Assembly (NCBI RefSeq): GCF_001438695.1
Contig: NZ_JQBH01000002.1
Span: 1-64,000, forward strand
Reading direction: 5' to 3'
From: Fructobacillus fructosus KCTC 3544
GTDB taxonomy: Bacteria; Bacillota; Bacilli; Lactobacillales; Lactobacillaceae
Length of the DNA: 64,000 bases
Part shown: positions 7,141 through 16,328 of the stretch, one piece after another
How positions within the stretch are numbered: the stretch's first letter is position 1
Layout of the letters: each line of letters begins with the position of its first letter
Program-made: the position numbers and the translations under genes
Notes under the pieces: generated by a model
Databases searched by the model: none
The model's input: the letters and a program-made list of their open reading frames with translations, nothing else
Told to the model about the DNA's origin: nothing

Positions 7141-8698
7141 AATAGTCAATGTGAAAATGTCTTTGTTTAGTCGAGAAGATCTCGTCGTGATTTTGAAAAT
7201 AATTTTCAATCAGTTCACTGATGGTTTGCCTGCCTTCCGATAGGACTTTTCCTTCCTTAAAGACTTGGTTACCGGCCCCCGTGGCACGGTAGTTATTGAC
7301 AACGATTCGATAGGTTTTATAAGGATCAAAGGGCTGTTGTTGGATGGCCTCAATCGTCACCCGTTGACCGATGGGTTTAGTGAGGTCAAAACGGTAGTCC
7401 AGTCCTAGCCAAAGATCGTAATTATAGTCTTGTTTCTTTGAAAGGTGGTAAGCCGGGTTGACAGCGATTTGCTGATCGATAAGGGTAAAATAAGCTGCAT
7501 TGGTTTCAAGTGCTTTCTGGACTTGCTTTCCAGTCATGGCGATTGTAACCAGTGTATTGGGAAAGGGATAATTACCCAAAATGCTACGCCGTGTGATGGT
7601 GTGGCCGAAACCAGCCACTTCATCATTGAAAAGTGCGGTCGCTGAGAGATCGGCCCCAGTGGCTTCCAGTTGGATGTGATTAATCAAGTCAACAAAGGGA
7701 TGTCCCGTTTGACGGGCCCGGGGGACTGACTGTATGGTCAGGTCGATTCCGGAATTCGCGAGGACTTGGTCGAGCCAAGCATCCAACTCTTGTTTTAATG
7801 ACTGATACTGTGCCAGTAGTTTGGCATCTTCTGGCCAATTATTCGTGTGAACCAGGTTAGCGACCGCCGGTTGTGTTTGCCCCTTCTGATTTTTTTCATC
7901 AGTAAAAGGGATGGTTAGTTGCCCCACGGCTTCAGCACGATAGCCAGGCTGACTAACCGGGACACCGTTGTAAACTCCGGCAATTTGGCGGTGTTGATGC
8001 CCCGTAACTAAGGCAGATAATCCAGGAAGTTTCAGTAACTGATTCCCCTGGTTTTCTCCCGTTTCGGGTTCAAGGATGGCATCGGTCGTCAAATCCCTGG
8101 CAAAGCCACCATGATAGGCAATGACGATGGCGTCGACACGACTTTCTAATTGTTTAATCAATTTTTTGGCCACTTGAACAGGATCAACAAATTCGATTCC
8201 TCGAATGTTTTCAGGCTTTTCCCAGTTCGGCACGTACTTGGTTGTTAAACCAATGACGGCGACTTTTTTACCTTTTTTTTCAAAGATTTTGTAGGGTTGC
8301 CCGATAAATGGTTGACCGGTTTTTTTATCCAGCACATTGGCGTTTAATAGTGTCTGATCGTCTTCAAAAATCTTCTTTAGATAGTCGATTCCAAAGTTGA
8401 ATTCATGGTTACCTAACGTGCGAACGTCATAGGCGATTTGCTTGGGCAACTCACTGAAAATCGTTGCCTGATCAGGGGCCGATTCAGCAATGTAGTTTCC
8501 CAGCAAGGGTCCCTGAATGAAGTCACCATTGTCAATTTTAATTAGAAAATCGCCGTTTTTTTCGGCATCTTTCGTCATTGTCGAAAGCACACTTGCTGCC
8601 CGAAACAATCCGTATGGTGCCGCAACGTCCTTTGCAATGGTTTCCTCTCCCCACCAAAAAGTATGACTATCCGATGTCGAAAGAATCTGTAAATTCAT
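7139..8698 (-). CDS. 5'-nucleotidase / 2',3'-cyclic phosphodiesterase family metallophosphatase (cytosolic)
   Basis: 519 residues. The N-terminal calcineurin-like metallophosphatase domain (about 1-300) shows the metal ligands in STSDSHT, NGDFIQGP, GNHEFNFG, AYHGG and VTGHQH. The C-terminal 5'-nucleotidase domain (about 330-519) contains FPNTLVTIAMTGKQVQKALE. UshA/CpdB relatives are normally secreted, but no signal peptide is seen, so it should act inside the cell on imported or internal nucleotides. It is the last gene of the phnDCEE operon, 39 bp after phnE with its own AGAGGAGA site. That position links transport to phosphate removal. The exact substrate is not visible. Confidence 0.85.
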   Translation of the reverse strand: MNLQILSTSDSHTFWWGEETIAKDVAAPYGLFRAASVLSTMTKDAEKNGDFLIKIDNGDFIQGPLLGNYIAESAPDQATIFSELPKQIAYDVRTLGNHEFNFGIDYLKKIFEDDQTLLNANVLDKKTGQPFIGQPYKIFEKKGKKVAVIGLTTKYVPNWEKPENIRGIEFVDPVQVAKKLIKQLESRVDAIVIAYHGGFARDLTTDAILEPETGENQGNQLLKLPGLSALVTGHQHRQIAGVYNGVPVSQPGYRAEAVGQLTIPFTDEKNQKGQTQPAVANLVHTNNWPEDAKLLAQYQSLKQELDAWLDQVLANSGIDLTIQSVPRARQTGHPFVDLINHIQLEATGADLSATALFNDEVAGFGHTITRRSILGNYPFPNTLVTIAMTGKQVQKALETNAAYFTLIDQQIAVNPAYHLSKKQDYNYDLWLGLDYRFDLTKPIGQRVTIEAIQQQPFDPYKTYRIVVNNYRATGAGNQVFKEGKVLSEGRQTISELIENYFQNHDEIFSTKQRHFHIDY

Positions 8699-8737
8699 CT
8701 TGTTCTCCTCTAGAAAGCAACACCTGCTTGCCCTTTT

Positions 8738-9532
8738 TTATTTCAGTAGGTGCTTTCGAATGGCACCGGATAACCAATCAATGACCGTCACCATTAAGAT
8801 GATGCCAATCAAAATGATCCCAACGCGTGACCAAGAACGGTTAGACAGGGCGAAAATCAAAGGAGCCCCGACACCACCCGCACCAACAATTCCAAGAATG
8901 GAAGCTGAACGGACGGCAATCTCAAACCGGTAAAGGGTGAAGTTAATGAATTCCGGTAAGACGGCTGGTAAAGTCGCCCAACTTAATGCATCGAGCCGGT
9001 TCCCACCTGCTGAAATGATGGCTTCTTCCGGACCGCGATCAATGTTTTCAATTGCTTCAGAGAAGAGTTTTCCCATCATTCCAATTGAGTGGACCCCCAT
9101 TGCCAAGACACCGGCAAAGGCTCCTGGCCCAACGGCTTTAATGAACATAATGGCTAAAACAAGTTCAGGAAAAACACGAATCAGTGTTAATAAGAATTTA
9201 CCAGTGGTTGACCGGACGGAAAATTTCTTACTCGTTTTCGCTGCCCAAAAGGCGAAAGGAACGGCAATGAATGACGAAATAATGGTGCCAAGAAAGGCGA
9301 TTGCTAGCGTTTCAAACAGTGCCGAGATGAGGTCTTCCCCATGGCCACTGTAAACATAGGACCAATCAGGATTAAAAAGACCAGCAAAAATGGCGCCTAA
9401 AATCTGGCCGGCTGAATCCTTCATGCCCTTAAACTCAATTCCTGAAAAGGCCCAAATAACAATGATTAAGGCAATGACTCCTGCCGCATAGGGCTTCAGG
9501 CGACTAGATAATGAGCGTTTTTGAACCATCAT
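8738..9532 (-). CDS. phnE: phosphonate-type ABC transporter permease (second PhnE)
   Basis: 264 residues with about six membrane helices; the first is around residues 15-31. The EAA loop typical of PhnE reads EEAIISAGGNRLDALSWATLP, followed by SILGIVGAGGVGAPLIFAL. It is the inner-membrane channel half of a PhnCDE importer. It overlaps the upstream permease gene by 4 bp (ATGA), so the two are translationally coupled and likely form a heterodimer. No C-P lyase genes are nearby, so phosphonate catabolism is not implied. Confidence 0.9.
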   Translation of the reverse strand: MMVQKRSLSSRLKPYAAGVIALIIVIWAFSGIEFKGMKDSAGQILGAIFAGLFNPDWSYVYSGHGEDLISALFETLAIAFLGTIISSFIAVPFAFWAAKTSKKFSVRSTTGKFLLTLIRVFPELVLAIMFIKAVGPGAFAGVLAMGVHSIGMMGKLFSEAIENIDRGPEEAIISAGGNRLDALSWATLPAVLPEFINFTLYRFEIAVRSASILGIVGAGGVGAPLIFALSNRSWSRVGIILIGIILMVTVIDWLSGAIRKHLLK

Positions 9533-10311
9533 GAGAGCGCCTCCCTGAGTTTATTTGACAGTGCATCGACCAGGACAATAACCACTAAGATGGCTAGAAT
9601 CACGACGGATGTTTGATCGTAGCGGAATGTGTCCAAAGTTGTGTTCAAGTATAAGCCAATCCCACCAGCACCCAGATAACCAAGCACGGCCGAAGCGCGA
9701 ACGTTGATTTCCAGTGTGTAGAGGAAGAAAGACAAGTATTGGTTTAAGACCTGAGGGATGACGGCGAAAACAATGACCTGGGAGCGTTTACCGCCGGCCG
9801 CCCGCATGGCTTCGATTGGTCCTTGGTCAACCGTTTCAATGGCCTCGTACAGTAACTTAAACATCATCCCAAACGAGAAAACGGCCAAGGCCAAGACACC
9901 AGACAAGGTCCCAATGCCGACAACAGCGACGAATAGCGCAGCTAACAGCATTTGTGGAATGGAGCGAATCAGGTTCATCACAAAGCGAATGATGCCCCGA
10001 ACAAAAGCGTTCCGCACAATGTTACTGGCGGCTAAAAAAGCGAACGGAATGGCGGCAATGCCGCCAATTAAGGTTCCCACGATGGCCATCTGCACGGTTT
10101 GAGCTAAGGGAGTCAACACCCTTGGCAGATAAGACCAGTCTGGGTTTGCCATTTTAATCCAAAGATCAGCAAACTGCTCCATTGAAAAGTCCTGCCCGAC
10201 CTGAGTGGCTTGAGCGGATAGCACCACAGCGATGAAAAGCAGCAAAAAGACCGTAAAACCCGTGACGTGCCACTCCTTCATAAATGGGCGTTTTGGTATC
10301 GATTTGTTCAT
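9529..10311 (-). CDS. phnE: phosphonate-type ABC transporter permease (first PhnE)
   Basis: 260 residues, again about six membrane helices, with the PhnE EAA loop IEAMRAAGGKRSQVIVFAVIPQ and the later AVLGYLGAGGIGLYL. It is a paralogue of the following permease (same GGxR...P spacing), as in other two-permease Phn systems. Its ATG shares a base with the phnC stop codon, so the operon is tightly coupled. Confidence 0.9.
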   Translation of the reverse strand: MNKSIPKRPFMKEWHVTGFTVFLLLFIAVVLSAQATQVGQDFSMEQFADLWIKMANPDWSYLPRVLTPLAQTVQMAIVGTLIGGIAAIPFAFLAASNIVRNAFVRGIIRFVMNLIRSIPQMLLAALFVAVVGIGTLSGVLALAVFSFGMMFKLLYEAIETVDQGPIEAMRAAGGKRSQVIVFAVIPQVLNQYLSFFLYTLEINVRASAVLGYLGAGGIGLYLNTTLDTFRYDQTSVVILAILVVIVLVDALSNKLREALS

Positions 10312-11108
10312 TAATCTTCCTCCGCCTCGTCAGTCGCCGTTGCGTGGTCATCCCCCGCTTCCCGGTAGATTTCCTTAAAGTCGCGTTTGTCCACTTCGGC
10401 AATTGGCTTGTCGTAAATAATCTGACCCTCCTTTAGGCCGACAATGCGACTGGCATACTTCAAGGCCAAGCCGATGGAGTGAACGTTTAGAATGATGGTC
10501 ATGCCATCTTCTTCATTTAATTTCTTCAAATCGTTCATAACGACTTTTGTCGTCTTCGGATCCAACCCGGAAACGGGTTCGTCCGCCAGAATAACCGAGG
10601 GTTCCTGCATGAGCGCTCGGGCAATGCCAACACGCTGTTGCTGACCCCCGGAGAGGTCCCTTGCCTTGACGTAGTACTTATCAAGCAGGTTGACCCGGGC
10701 CAGGTTCGCAGCGGCCATTTCCTGGTCTTCCTTCTTAAAAAGGCCAAAAGCGGCTTGCCAGGCTGGATAGTAACCTACTCGTCCCGACATCACGTTACGG
10801 TAGACCGAAGAGGTCTTCACTAGGTTGTAATTTTGGAAAATCATGGCAGCCGAGCGACGAATCTTGTGGAGCTTATCACCTGACGCCTTCGTGATGTCTT
10901 GACCATCAATAAGAATCGCACCTTCCGTGACATCGTGAAGCCGGTTGATGGCCCGTAGCAAAGTCGATTTACCAGAACCCGATAACCCAACAATCATGAC
11001 GAATTCACCATGGCCAATGGTCAGGTTAACGTCCTTTAACCCAACGACCCCGTTTGGATAAACCTTCGATACGTCTTTTAACTCAATGTTTCCCTTTTTG
11101 TCTAACAT
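10311..11108 (-). CDS. phnC: phosphonate-type ABC transporter ATP-binding protein
   Basis: 265 residues. Walker A GLSGSGKST (about 42-50), the Q-loop in MIFQNYNLV, signature LSGGQQQRVGIARAL, Walker B VILADEPVSGLDP, and the switch histidine in ILNVHSIGLA. The PhnC subfamily is indicated by the long insertion between the Q-loop and the signature motif (MSGRVGYYPAWQAAFGLF) and by its neighbours. Start set at the ATG at 11108 with AGAGG upstream; the open frame extends to 11180 but lacks a ribosome site there. It energises import through the two PhnE subunits. Ends with an acidic tail. Confidence 0.92.
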   Translation of the reverse strand: MLDKKGNIELKDVSKVYPNGVVGLKDVNLTIGHGEFVMIVGLSGSGKSTLLRAINRLHDVTEGAILIDGQDITKASGDKLHKIRRSAAMIFQNYNLVKTSSVYRNVMSGRVGYYPAWQAAFGLFKKEDQEMAAANLARVNLLDKYYVKARDLSGGQQQRVGIARALMQEPSVILADEPVSGLDPKTTKVVMNDLKKLNEEDGMTIILNVHSIGLALKYASRIVGLKEGQIIYDKPIAEVDKRDFKEIYREAGDDHATATDEAEED

Positions 11109-11198
11109 AAGAACCTCTTCAGCGCTGCTACCAGCGTTTTTTTCATATAAAATGGCTACCAGCCAATCGGCGGTAACCATCTAAGACTTTATTAGTGA

Positions 11199-12149
11199 TT
11201 AGCGCAACTTTTCAATCTGTTGATTGTGCTTGCGAACTGTATCAAAATTAGCATCCTTGGAATCGGAAACACCATCCCATGAATAGATGTTATGCAGGAT
11301 TTGCTTTCCTTCATCCGTCTTGGCGATTTCTTTCATTGCTTCTGCAATCTTTTTTGAATCCGCCGATGAAACGCCCTTCCGAAGGGAAATGGTATCGTTT
11401 GGAATGTTGTCCGTCGTGTACAGAATGCGTGTCTTATCAAAGACGTCCGGTTGGTCCTTCTTCACAACGTTTCGAGCATCCCCAAAGATAAAGGCGGCAT
11501 CTGTGTCGCCATTCAAAACGGACAGAACAGCTTGATCATGTCCCTTAATTTGAACGAGTGTTGAATCTTTAATTACGTTGATGCCCTTCTTGTTCAATTC
11601 GTCAATTGGATAGACATAGCCAGCAGCCGATGTTGGGCTCTGCACCGCAATCTTCTTACCCTTCAAATCCTTTGCCGACTTGATGTTTGAGTCTTTCTTA
11701 ACGATGATCATGGACTTATAGTGGTCAACTAACTTACCCGTTGAACCACCAGTGTTGTCGTCTTTGATGCCGTAACGTGTCGATTGCAAAATGACTTTGG
11801 TACCATACTGCTTATGCGCAGTGACGTAAGCATCGGGTGACAAGAAGCCCATGTCAATCTTCTTTGAACCCATGGCTTCAATCATGGAGTTTGTATCCGT
11901 TGATAGCGAAACGTGAACCGGAATGCCCAGTTGCTTACTCAAAAGTGTTTCCAATGGCTTGGCTTTTGCCAGCAAAGTACCAGAATTAATGGAGGGAGTG
12001 AACTGAACGTTCAGTTCCTTTAAGTCCATTTTAGATTCGGTCTTACTAGATGATTGGCTCGAATCTGATTTTTTTCCACCCATGGTAAAGGCGAAGAAAC
12101 CACCAATCACAATGACGAAAACAGCAGCAGCGACAAGAAATTTTTTCAT
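11199..12149 (-). CDS. phnD: phosphate/phosphonate ABC transporter substrate-binding protein
   Basis: 316 residues of PhnD/PtxB type: an N-terminal membrane segment (residues 4-24), a Ser-rich linker, then a type II periplasmic-binding fold with NVQFTPSINSGTLLAKAKPLE, MGFLSPDAYV and KKIAVQSPTSAAGYVYP. The ATG at 12149 with AGGAGA is chosen over an in-frame start at 12254. Unusually, the N-terminal segment contains no cysteine, so there is no lipobox and the protein should be held by an uncleaved helix. First gene of the phnDCEE-nucleotidase operon, with PurR-box-like sites upstream. The ligand could be a phosphonate, phosphite, phosphate ester or nucleotide. Confidence 0.88.
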   Translation of the reverse strand: MKKFLVAAAVFVIVIGGFFAFTMGGKKSDSSQSSSKTESKMDLKELNVQFTPSINSGTLLAKAKPLETLLSKQLGIPVHVSLSTDTNSMIEAMGSKKIDMGFLSPDAYVTAHKQYGTKVILQSTRYGIKDDNTGGSTGKLVDHYKSMIIVKKDSNIKSAKDLKGKKIAVQSPTSAAGYVYPIDELNKKGINVIKDSTLVQIKGHDQAVLSVLNGDTDAAFIFGDARNVVKKDQPDVFDKTRILYTTDNIPNDTISLRKGVSSADSKKIAEAMKEIAKTDEGKQILHNIYSWDGVSDSKDANFDTVRKHNQQIEKLR

Positions 12150-12227
12150 GTTCCTTTTCTCTCCTAAATAAACAACATCTTGTTTATATTGTTCGTGTTT
12201 ATGCTCGAAAATATTCCCCCAAACGAT

Positions 12228-12354
12228 TTTCGTTCGGTACTTAAACAGTATCACGTATTTTTAGCGGACAATCAACCCAATATTTGAAATTTAAATCAAA
12301 AATAAGCGAACATTAAATTAAAATTTATATAATAATCAGTGAATACCGAACATT
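12228..12354 (-). promoter_or_regulatory. phnD promoter with PurR-box-like sites
   Basis: On the minus strand a -35 TTGATT (12270-12275) and -10 GATACT (12247-12252) are 17 bp apart, giving a start near 12240. On the plus strand, AATACCGAACATT (12342-12354) matches the Gram-positive PurBox AWWWCCGAACWWT at every position. ATAAGCGAACATT (12302-12314), 40 bp away and so on the same helical face, has one mismatch. A third, weaker CCGAAC (12232-12237, minus strand) lies just past the transcription start. Control by PurR is inference. Confidence 0.5.
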
Positions 12355-12370
12355 TTCGATTATTGAGCAC

Positions 12371-12404
12371 TAAAAAAGTCGAGCAAATGTGCTCGACTTT
12401 TTTA
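12371..12404 (-). terminator. terminator of the lysine operon
   Basis: Stem AAAAGTCGAGCA / TGCTCGACTTTT next to the asd stop codon, with a T run on the minus strand (and on the plus strand). Confidence 0.9.
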
Positions 12405-13460
12405 TCAGTTTTTTAATAGCTTTTCGGCAACCAAACGTTCAGCAATTTCGACCGTATTCCATGCCGCTCCCTTGAGTAAGTTATCCGAAACAACCCAGAG
12501 GTGAAAGGCGTTTGGATTCTCTTGATCAGCTCGAACACGTCCAACAAACGTTTCACGCTTTCCCTCAGCTGTTAGTGGCTGCGGGTAGAGCTGCTGACTG
12601 GAATCGCCTTGGAGGACCAGACCCTCCCCTGCAGAAAGAACTGAGCGAATCGCTTGTGCGGTTGCCTTTTCATCGTTCACTTCAATGTAGACGGATTCAC
12701 CGTGTGAAATGGGTACAGGAACCCGAACACAGGTTGCCGTCACTTTAAGGTCTTCGGCATCCATGTCGTTCAACAAAATCTTCTTTGTCTCATGAATCAT
12801 CTTCCACTCTTCATGGGTGTAACCATCTTCTTCGAAGACATCAATCTGTGGCAGGAGGTTAAAGGCCAATGGATAGTGTTTTTTGTCACTGGCTGTTGGT
12901 AAAATATTGGCCGTCATTTCCTTTCCGGCAAGATAATCACGGCTTTCTTGGAAGAATTCGTTAAGAGCAGATTGCCCTGCTCCGGAGGCTGCTTGATAAG
13001 TGGAAACAATGATCTGTTTTAAGCCAAAACGTTCGAAAATTGGTTTCAAGGCCACGACCATTTGAATGGTCGAACAGTTCGGGTTGGCAATGATTCCCTG
13101 GTGATTTCGGAGTTGTTCCGGATTCACCTCTGGGACAACCAGTGGAACCGTTGGGTCCATTCGGAAGGCGGATGTGTTATCAATGCAGACCGCCCCGCGT
13201 TTCATCGCTTCCGGTAATAAACGCTTGGAAACGGCGCCTCCTGCAGAGGCCAAGACAATGTCAACACCGTCAAAGGCGTCAGCTGTTGCCTCCTCAATCA
13301 CAACGGCTTTTCCCTTAAAAGGCAAGGTCTTTCCAGCTGATTGCGCTGAAGCGAGAAGTTTGATGGTTCCGACCGGAATCGTTGATTGCTCGAGCTGTTC
13401 GATTAGACGGGTGCCAACGGCGCCTGTTGCGCCAAGAATAGCGACGGTGTATGTTTTCAT
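12405..13460 (-). CDS. asd: aspartate-semialdehyde dehydrogenase, lysine-operon copy
   Basis: 351 residues. NADP-binding GATGAVGTRLIEQL at the N-terminus, catalytic cysteine in NPNCSTIQMV (about residue 128), and active-site histidine in VPISHGESVYIE. It reduces aspartyl phosphate to aspartate semialdehyde, the branch point to lysine or threonine/methionine. It is the last gene of the riboswitch-controlled lysine operon, 10 bp after the aminotransferase gene. A paralogue at 34099 sits with thrC, so this copy is probably dedicated to lysine and cell-wall diaminopimelate. AGGAGA site before the ATG. Confidence 0.93.
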   Translation of the reverse strand: MKTYTVAILGATGAVGTRLIEQLEQSTIPVGTIKLLASAQSAGKTLPFKGKAVVIEEATADAFDGVDIVLASAGGAVSKRLLPEAMKRGAVCIDNTSAFRMDPTVPLVVPEVNPEQLRNHQGIIANPNCSTIQMVVALKPIFERFGLKQIIVSTYQAASGAGQSALNEFFQESRDYLAGKEMTANILPTASDKKHYPLAFNLLPQIDVFEEDGYTHEEWKMIHETKKILLNDMDAEDLKVTATCVRVPVPISHGESVYIEVNDEKATAQAIRSVLSAGEGLVLQGDSSQQLYPQPLTAEGKRETFVGRVRADQENPNAFHLWVVSDNLLKGAAWNTVEIAERLVAEKLLKN

Positions 13461-13470
13461 TTCTCTTCTC

Positions 13471-14667
13471 CTAGTTTAGTAATCCTGTCGAAAGCGCCGT
13501 TCTTATCCTTCTCAACGCCTCCTTGATGTTGGTCATTGAAGCAGCATAGGACAGCCGGACGTACCCGCGGCCCCCTTTCCCAAAGGCAGAGCCAGGAATC
13601 AGTCCGACTTTGGCAATCTGGGCCATGTGCAGAGCAAAGGCTTCGTCGTCATTTCCGAACTGTTCGGGGATCTTCACGAACAAGTAGAAGGCTCCGTCAG
13701 GATAGAGTGCTTTGAGTCCAATGTCAGTCAAGCCCTGATAAAGAACGTCACGCCGCTCTTGGTATGTCGCAAGCATGGCTTCAATGTCGGCGTCGCCGTT
13801 TTCAAAGGCTTCGGCGGCGGCCGCTTGATCAATGGATGATGGGCAGGTCACCATGAAGGCGTGCACTTTTCGAAGTCGGTCGATGAAAGCAGCAGGCGCT
13901 GCCACAAAGCCAACCCGCCAGCCGGTCATGGCGTAAGATTTGGAAACGCCCGAAATATAGACGGTTTGCTCCGGCAAGTCCCGGGCAATGGAATAGGGCC
14001 GCTGGTCATAAGTCAAATCACTATAAATCTCATCCGTGATAACGAAAAGATCGCGATTCTTCACCACCTGGGCCAGTGCATGCACTTCTTCTTCTGACAA
14101 AGTCACACCCGAAGGATTGTTCGGGTAACTGAGCATGACTGCCTTAACCCTTTTATTTTCGGCCAACGTCTTTTCCAAAATGGTGGGATCCAATTTAAAG
14201 TCGCTGGTTGAGGTATCGATGTCAATCACTTCCCCACCAAGCAGCGTGATGATGGGCTCGTAAAGGGCAAAGGCGGGTGTTGGAATAATGAACTGATCAC
14301 CGGGATTGATTAAGGTTTCGAGTACGCCATAAATGGCCTCAGTAGCACCAACCGTAACCAAAATGTCCGTTTCGTCTTGATAATTCAAGCCATGGTTGCG
14401 CCTTAGGTATCCAGTGATGGCTGATTGAAGCTGTTTGGTTCCCGCCTGTGCCGTGTAATGGGTTTGGTTTTGGTCCATTGCGGAAACAACGGCTTGTTTG
14501 ATGTGGGCAGGGGTATCCAAATCGGGTTCCCCAATCGTTAGCTTCACCAATCCAGGAATATTGGAAACTTGGTTATCGAAGGAACGAATCTTGGAAGCCT
14601 TGACCAAATCGAGTCGCTGGTTATAACTTTTCTGGAGCGTCTTTAGTAATTCTGGCATATTAGACAT
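13471..14667 (-). CDS. patA: N-acetyl-LL-diaminopimelate aminotransferase (class I PLP)
   Basis: 398 residues of a fold-type I aminotransferase. The PLP lysine lies in ISGVSKSYAMTGWRVGF, with YPNNPSGVTLSEEE and ITDEIYSDLTYD upstream. Class I enzymes of this length in dap operons transaminate N-acetyl-2-amino-6-oxopimelate to N-acetyl-LL-diaminopimelate. The flanking acetyltransferase and deacetylase genes support that step. GGAG site before the ATG; 8 bp after dapB. From the sequence alone a general aromatic/aspartate aminotransferase would look similar, so the assignment rests partly on context. Confidence 0.87.
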   Translation of the reverse strand: MSNMPELLKTLQKSYNQRLDLVKASKIRSFDNQVSNIPGLVKLTIGEPDLDTPAHIKQAVVSAMDQNQTHYTAQAGTKQLQSAITGYLRRNHGLNYQDETDILVTVGATEAIYGVLETLINPGDQFIIPTPAFALYEPIITLLGGEVIDIDTSTSDFKLDPTILEKTLAENKRVKAVMLSYPNNPSGVTLSEEEVHALAQVVKNRDLFVITDEIYSDLTYDQRPYSIARDLPEQTVYISGVSKSYAMTGWRVGFVAAPAAFIDRLRKVHAFMVTCPSSIDQAAAAEAFENGDADIEAMLATYQERRDVLYQGLTDIGLKALYPDGAFYLFVKIPEQFGNDDEAFALHMAQIAKVGLIPGSAFGKGGRGYVRLSYAASMTNIKEALRRIRTALSTGLLN

Positions 14668-14675
14668 TCTCTCCT

Positions 14676-15446
14676 TTACATGACGTGTTCAAGACCAACG
14701 CATAGTTGGTCCAACTGTCCGACTTTTTCAATGGCCAGCACAACACCCTTCATGAATGACGAACGGCTGAAACTATCTTGGCGTATCGTCAGCGCTTCCC
14801 CTTCGCCACCAAACAGGACTTGTTCATGAGCAACGTAGCCCGGCAAGCGAACGGCATGAATCCGGATTCCATGGTAATCTGCCCCGCGGGCACCGGGAAG
14901 TGTCTCTTTTGAGGCACCCTGTTCGTGTGCTCGGCGTACCTGGTCGATTCGTTTGGCCGTCATGAAAGCCGTTCCGGAAGGCGCATCCTTTTTATCCTCA
15001 TGATGCATTTCAATCACTTCCACTTCGGAGAAGTAATGGGCAGCCTCCTCCGAAAACTTCATTAACAAAACGGCCGACAAAGAGAAGTTGGGGACAATTA
15101 AACCAGCGACGCCCTTTTCTTTTGACAACGACAGTAGCTCGTCTTCTTCAGCATCGCTTAAGCCAGTGGTTCCAATGACGGGCTGGATGCCATGCTCAAT
15201 GGCGAAGCGTGTGTTCTCAAACACGGCCGCGGGAGTCGTGAAGTCAAGCCAGACATCCGCCGGCACGTCAATTTCGGACAATTGCTGGTAAACTTGTACG
15301 CTTTCGTCCAGACCGTAGGCCGTTGCCTGTTGGTCGGCGTGGGGAGAATAAACCGCCACAATCGTCATGGACTTTTGCTGGGTAATCGTTTGAATGGCTT
15401 GCTGGCCCATGGAACCTAAGAAACCGGCGACAATGACTTTAATCAT
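14676..15446 (-). CDS. dapB: 4-hydroxy-tetrahydrodipicolinate reductase
   Basis: 256 residues. Dinucleotide-binding [12 protein letters not shown] at the N-terminus, GTTGLS, and the diagnostic [15 protein letters not shown] containing the catalytic His-His and Lys. It uses NAD(P)H to form tetrahydrodipicolinate. Its start overlaps the dapA stop by 4 bp, so translation is coupled. It acts directly after DapA in the pathway. Confidence 0.95.
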   Translation of the reverse strand: MIKVIVAGFLGSMGQQAIQTITQQKSMTIVAVYSPHADQQATAYGLDESVQVYQQLSEIDVPADVWLDFTTPAAVFENTRFAIEHGIQPVIGTTGLSDAEEDELLSLSKEKGVAGLIVPNFSLSAVLLMKFSEEAAHYFSEVEVIEMHHEDKKDAPSGTAFMTAKRIDQVRRAHEQGASKETLPGARGADYHGIRIHAVRLPGYVAHEQVLFGGEGEALTIRQDSFSRSSFMKGVVLAIEKVGQLDQLCVGLEHVM

Positions 15447-16327
15447 GAAAATGCTCCTTCTGTCTTCAACGCATCAAGTAAGTGTGCTTGTTCATTTTCA
15501 TCAAGCGGTAGAATTGGTAACCGGCAGGCGCCAACTTGGTAGCCGGCTGCATTCAGCATTGCTTTGACGGGCGCTGGGGATGGGTACATGAACAAGGCCG
15601 CCATCTTTGGGGTCAGCCAACGCTGCAATCGACCGGCTTCTTGAAAGTTGCCAGCGTAGAAGGCATCATACATGCCCCGCATTTGACTCCCATAAAGATG
15701 GGAAGCCACGGAAATAACACCACGTGCGCCAATCACCAGGGCAAAGAGTGCTTGGGCGTCCTCACCAGAGTAGACCGCGAAGTCGTCTTTTACATGGTCA
15801 ACTAAGTATTCTAAATCCGCCATGCTAGTACACTGCTTAACACCCACGATGTTTGGGTGGGCAGAGAGTGCGACAATGGTGTCGTTTTGCATCGTCACGG
15901 CCGTTCGACCGGGAACGTTATACATCACAACTGGTAACCCTCCCTCTTCGGCAACCGCCAGGTAGTGCGCCATCATCCGCCGCTGATCAGGTTTGTTATA
16001 GTAAGGAACCACCACCAAGGCGGCATCGATACCAGAAATTTGACTCACTTCTTTTGTAAAGGCAATGGTTTCGGCCGTGTTGTTCGAACCCGTACCAGCA
16101 ATGATGGGTACTCGACCGTTCACAATTTCGGCAAAGCCTTGGTAAAGAGCCAACTTTTCTGCGTGACTCAAGGTAGGCGTTTCACCCGTCGTACCACCAA
16201 TTACAAAGCCACGGTGTCCTTCTTCGAGATACCGTTCCGTTAGGGCGGCTAGGCTAGCAAAGTCAATTTGGTTGTTTTCATCAAACGGGGTCACAATAGC
16301 GGTCATTAAATCGGCATTTTCAAACAT
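15443..16327 (-). CDS. dapA: 4-hydroxy-tetrahydrodipicolinate synthase
   Basis: 294 residues, a complete (beta/alpha)8 aldolase-type barrel. [15 protein letters not shown] near residue 42 carries the substrate-binding threonines; the catalytic tyrosine is in [11 protein letters not shown] and the Schiff-base lysine in NIVGVKQCT. It condenses pyruvate with aspartate semialdehyde, committing flux to lysine and diaminopimelate. GGAG site before the ATG; 2 bp after the deacetylase gene. Confidence 0.95.
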   Translation of the reverse strand: MFENADLMTAIVTPFDENNQIDFASLAALTERYLEEGHRGFVIGGTTGETPTLSHAEKLALYQGFAEIVNGRVPIIAGTGSNNTAETIAFTKEVSQISGIDAALVVVPYYNKPDQRRMMAHYLAVAEEGGLPVVMYNVPGRTAVTMQNDTIVALSAHPNIVGVKQCTSMADLEYLVDHVKDDFAVYSGEDAQALFALVIGARGVISVASHLYGSQMRGMYDAFYAGNFQEAGRLQRWLTPKMAALFMYPSPAPVKAMLNAAGYQVGACRLPILPLDENEQAHLLDALKTEGAFS

Positions 16328-16328
16328 A

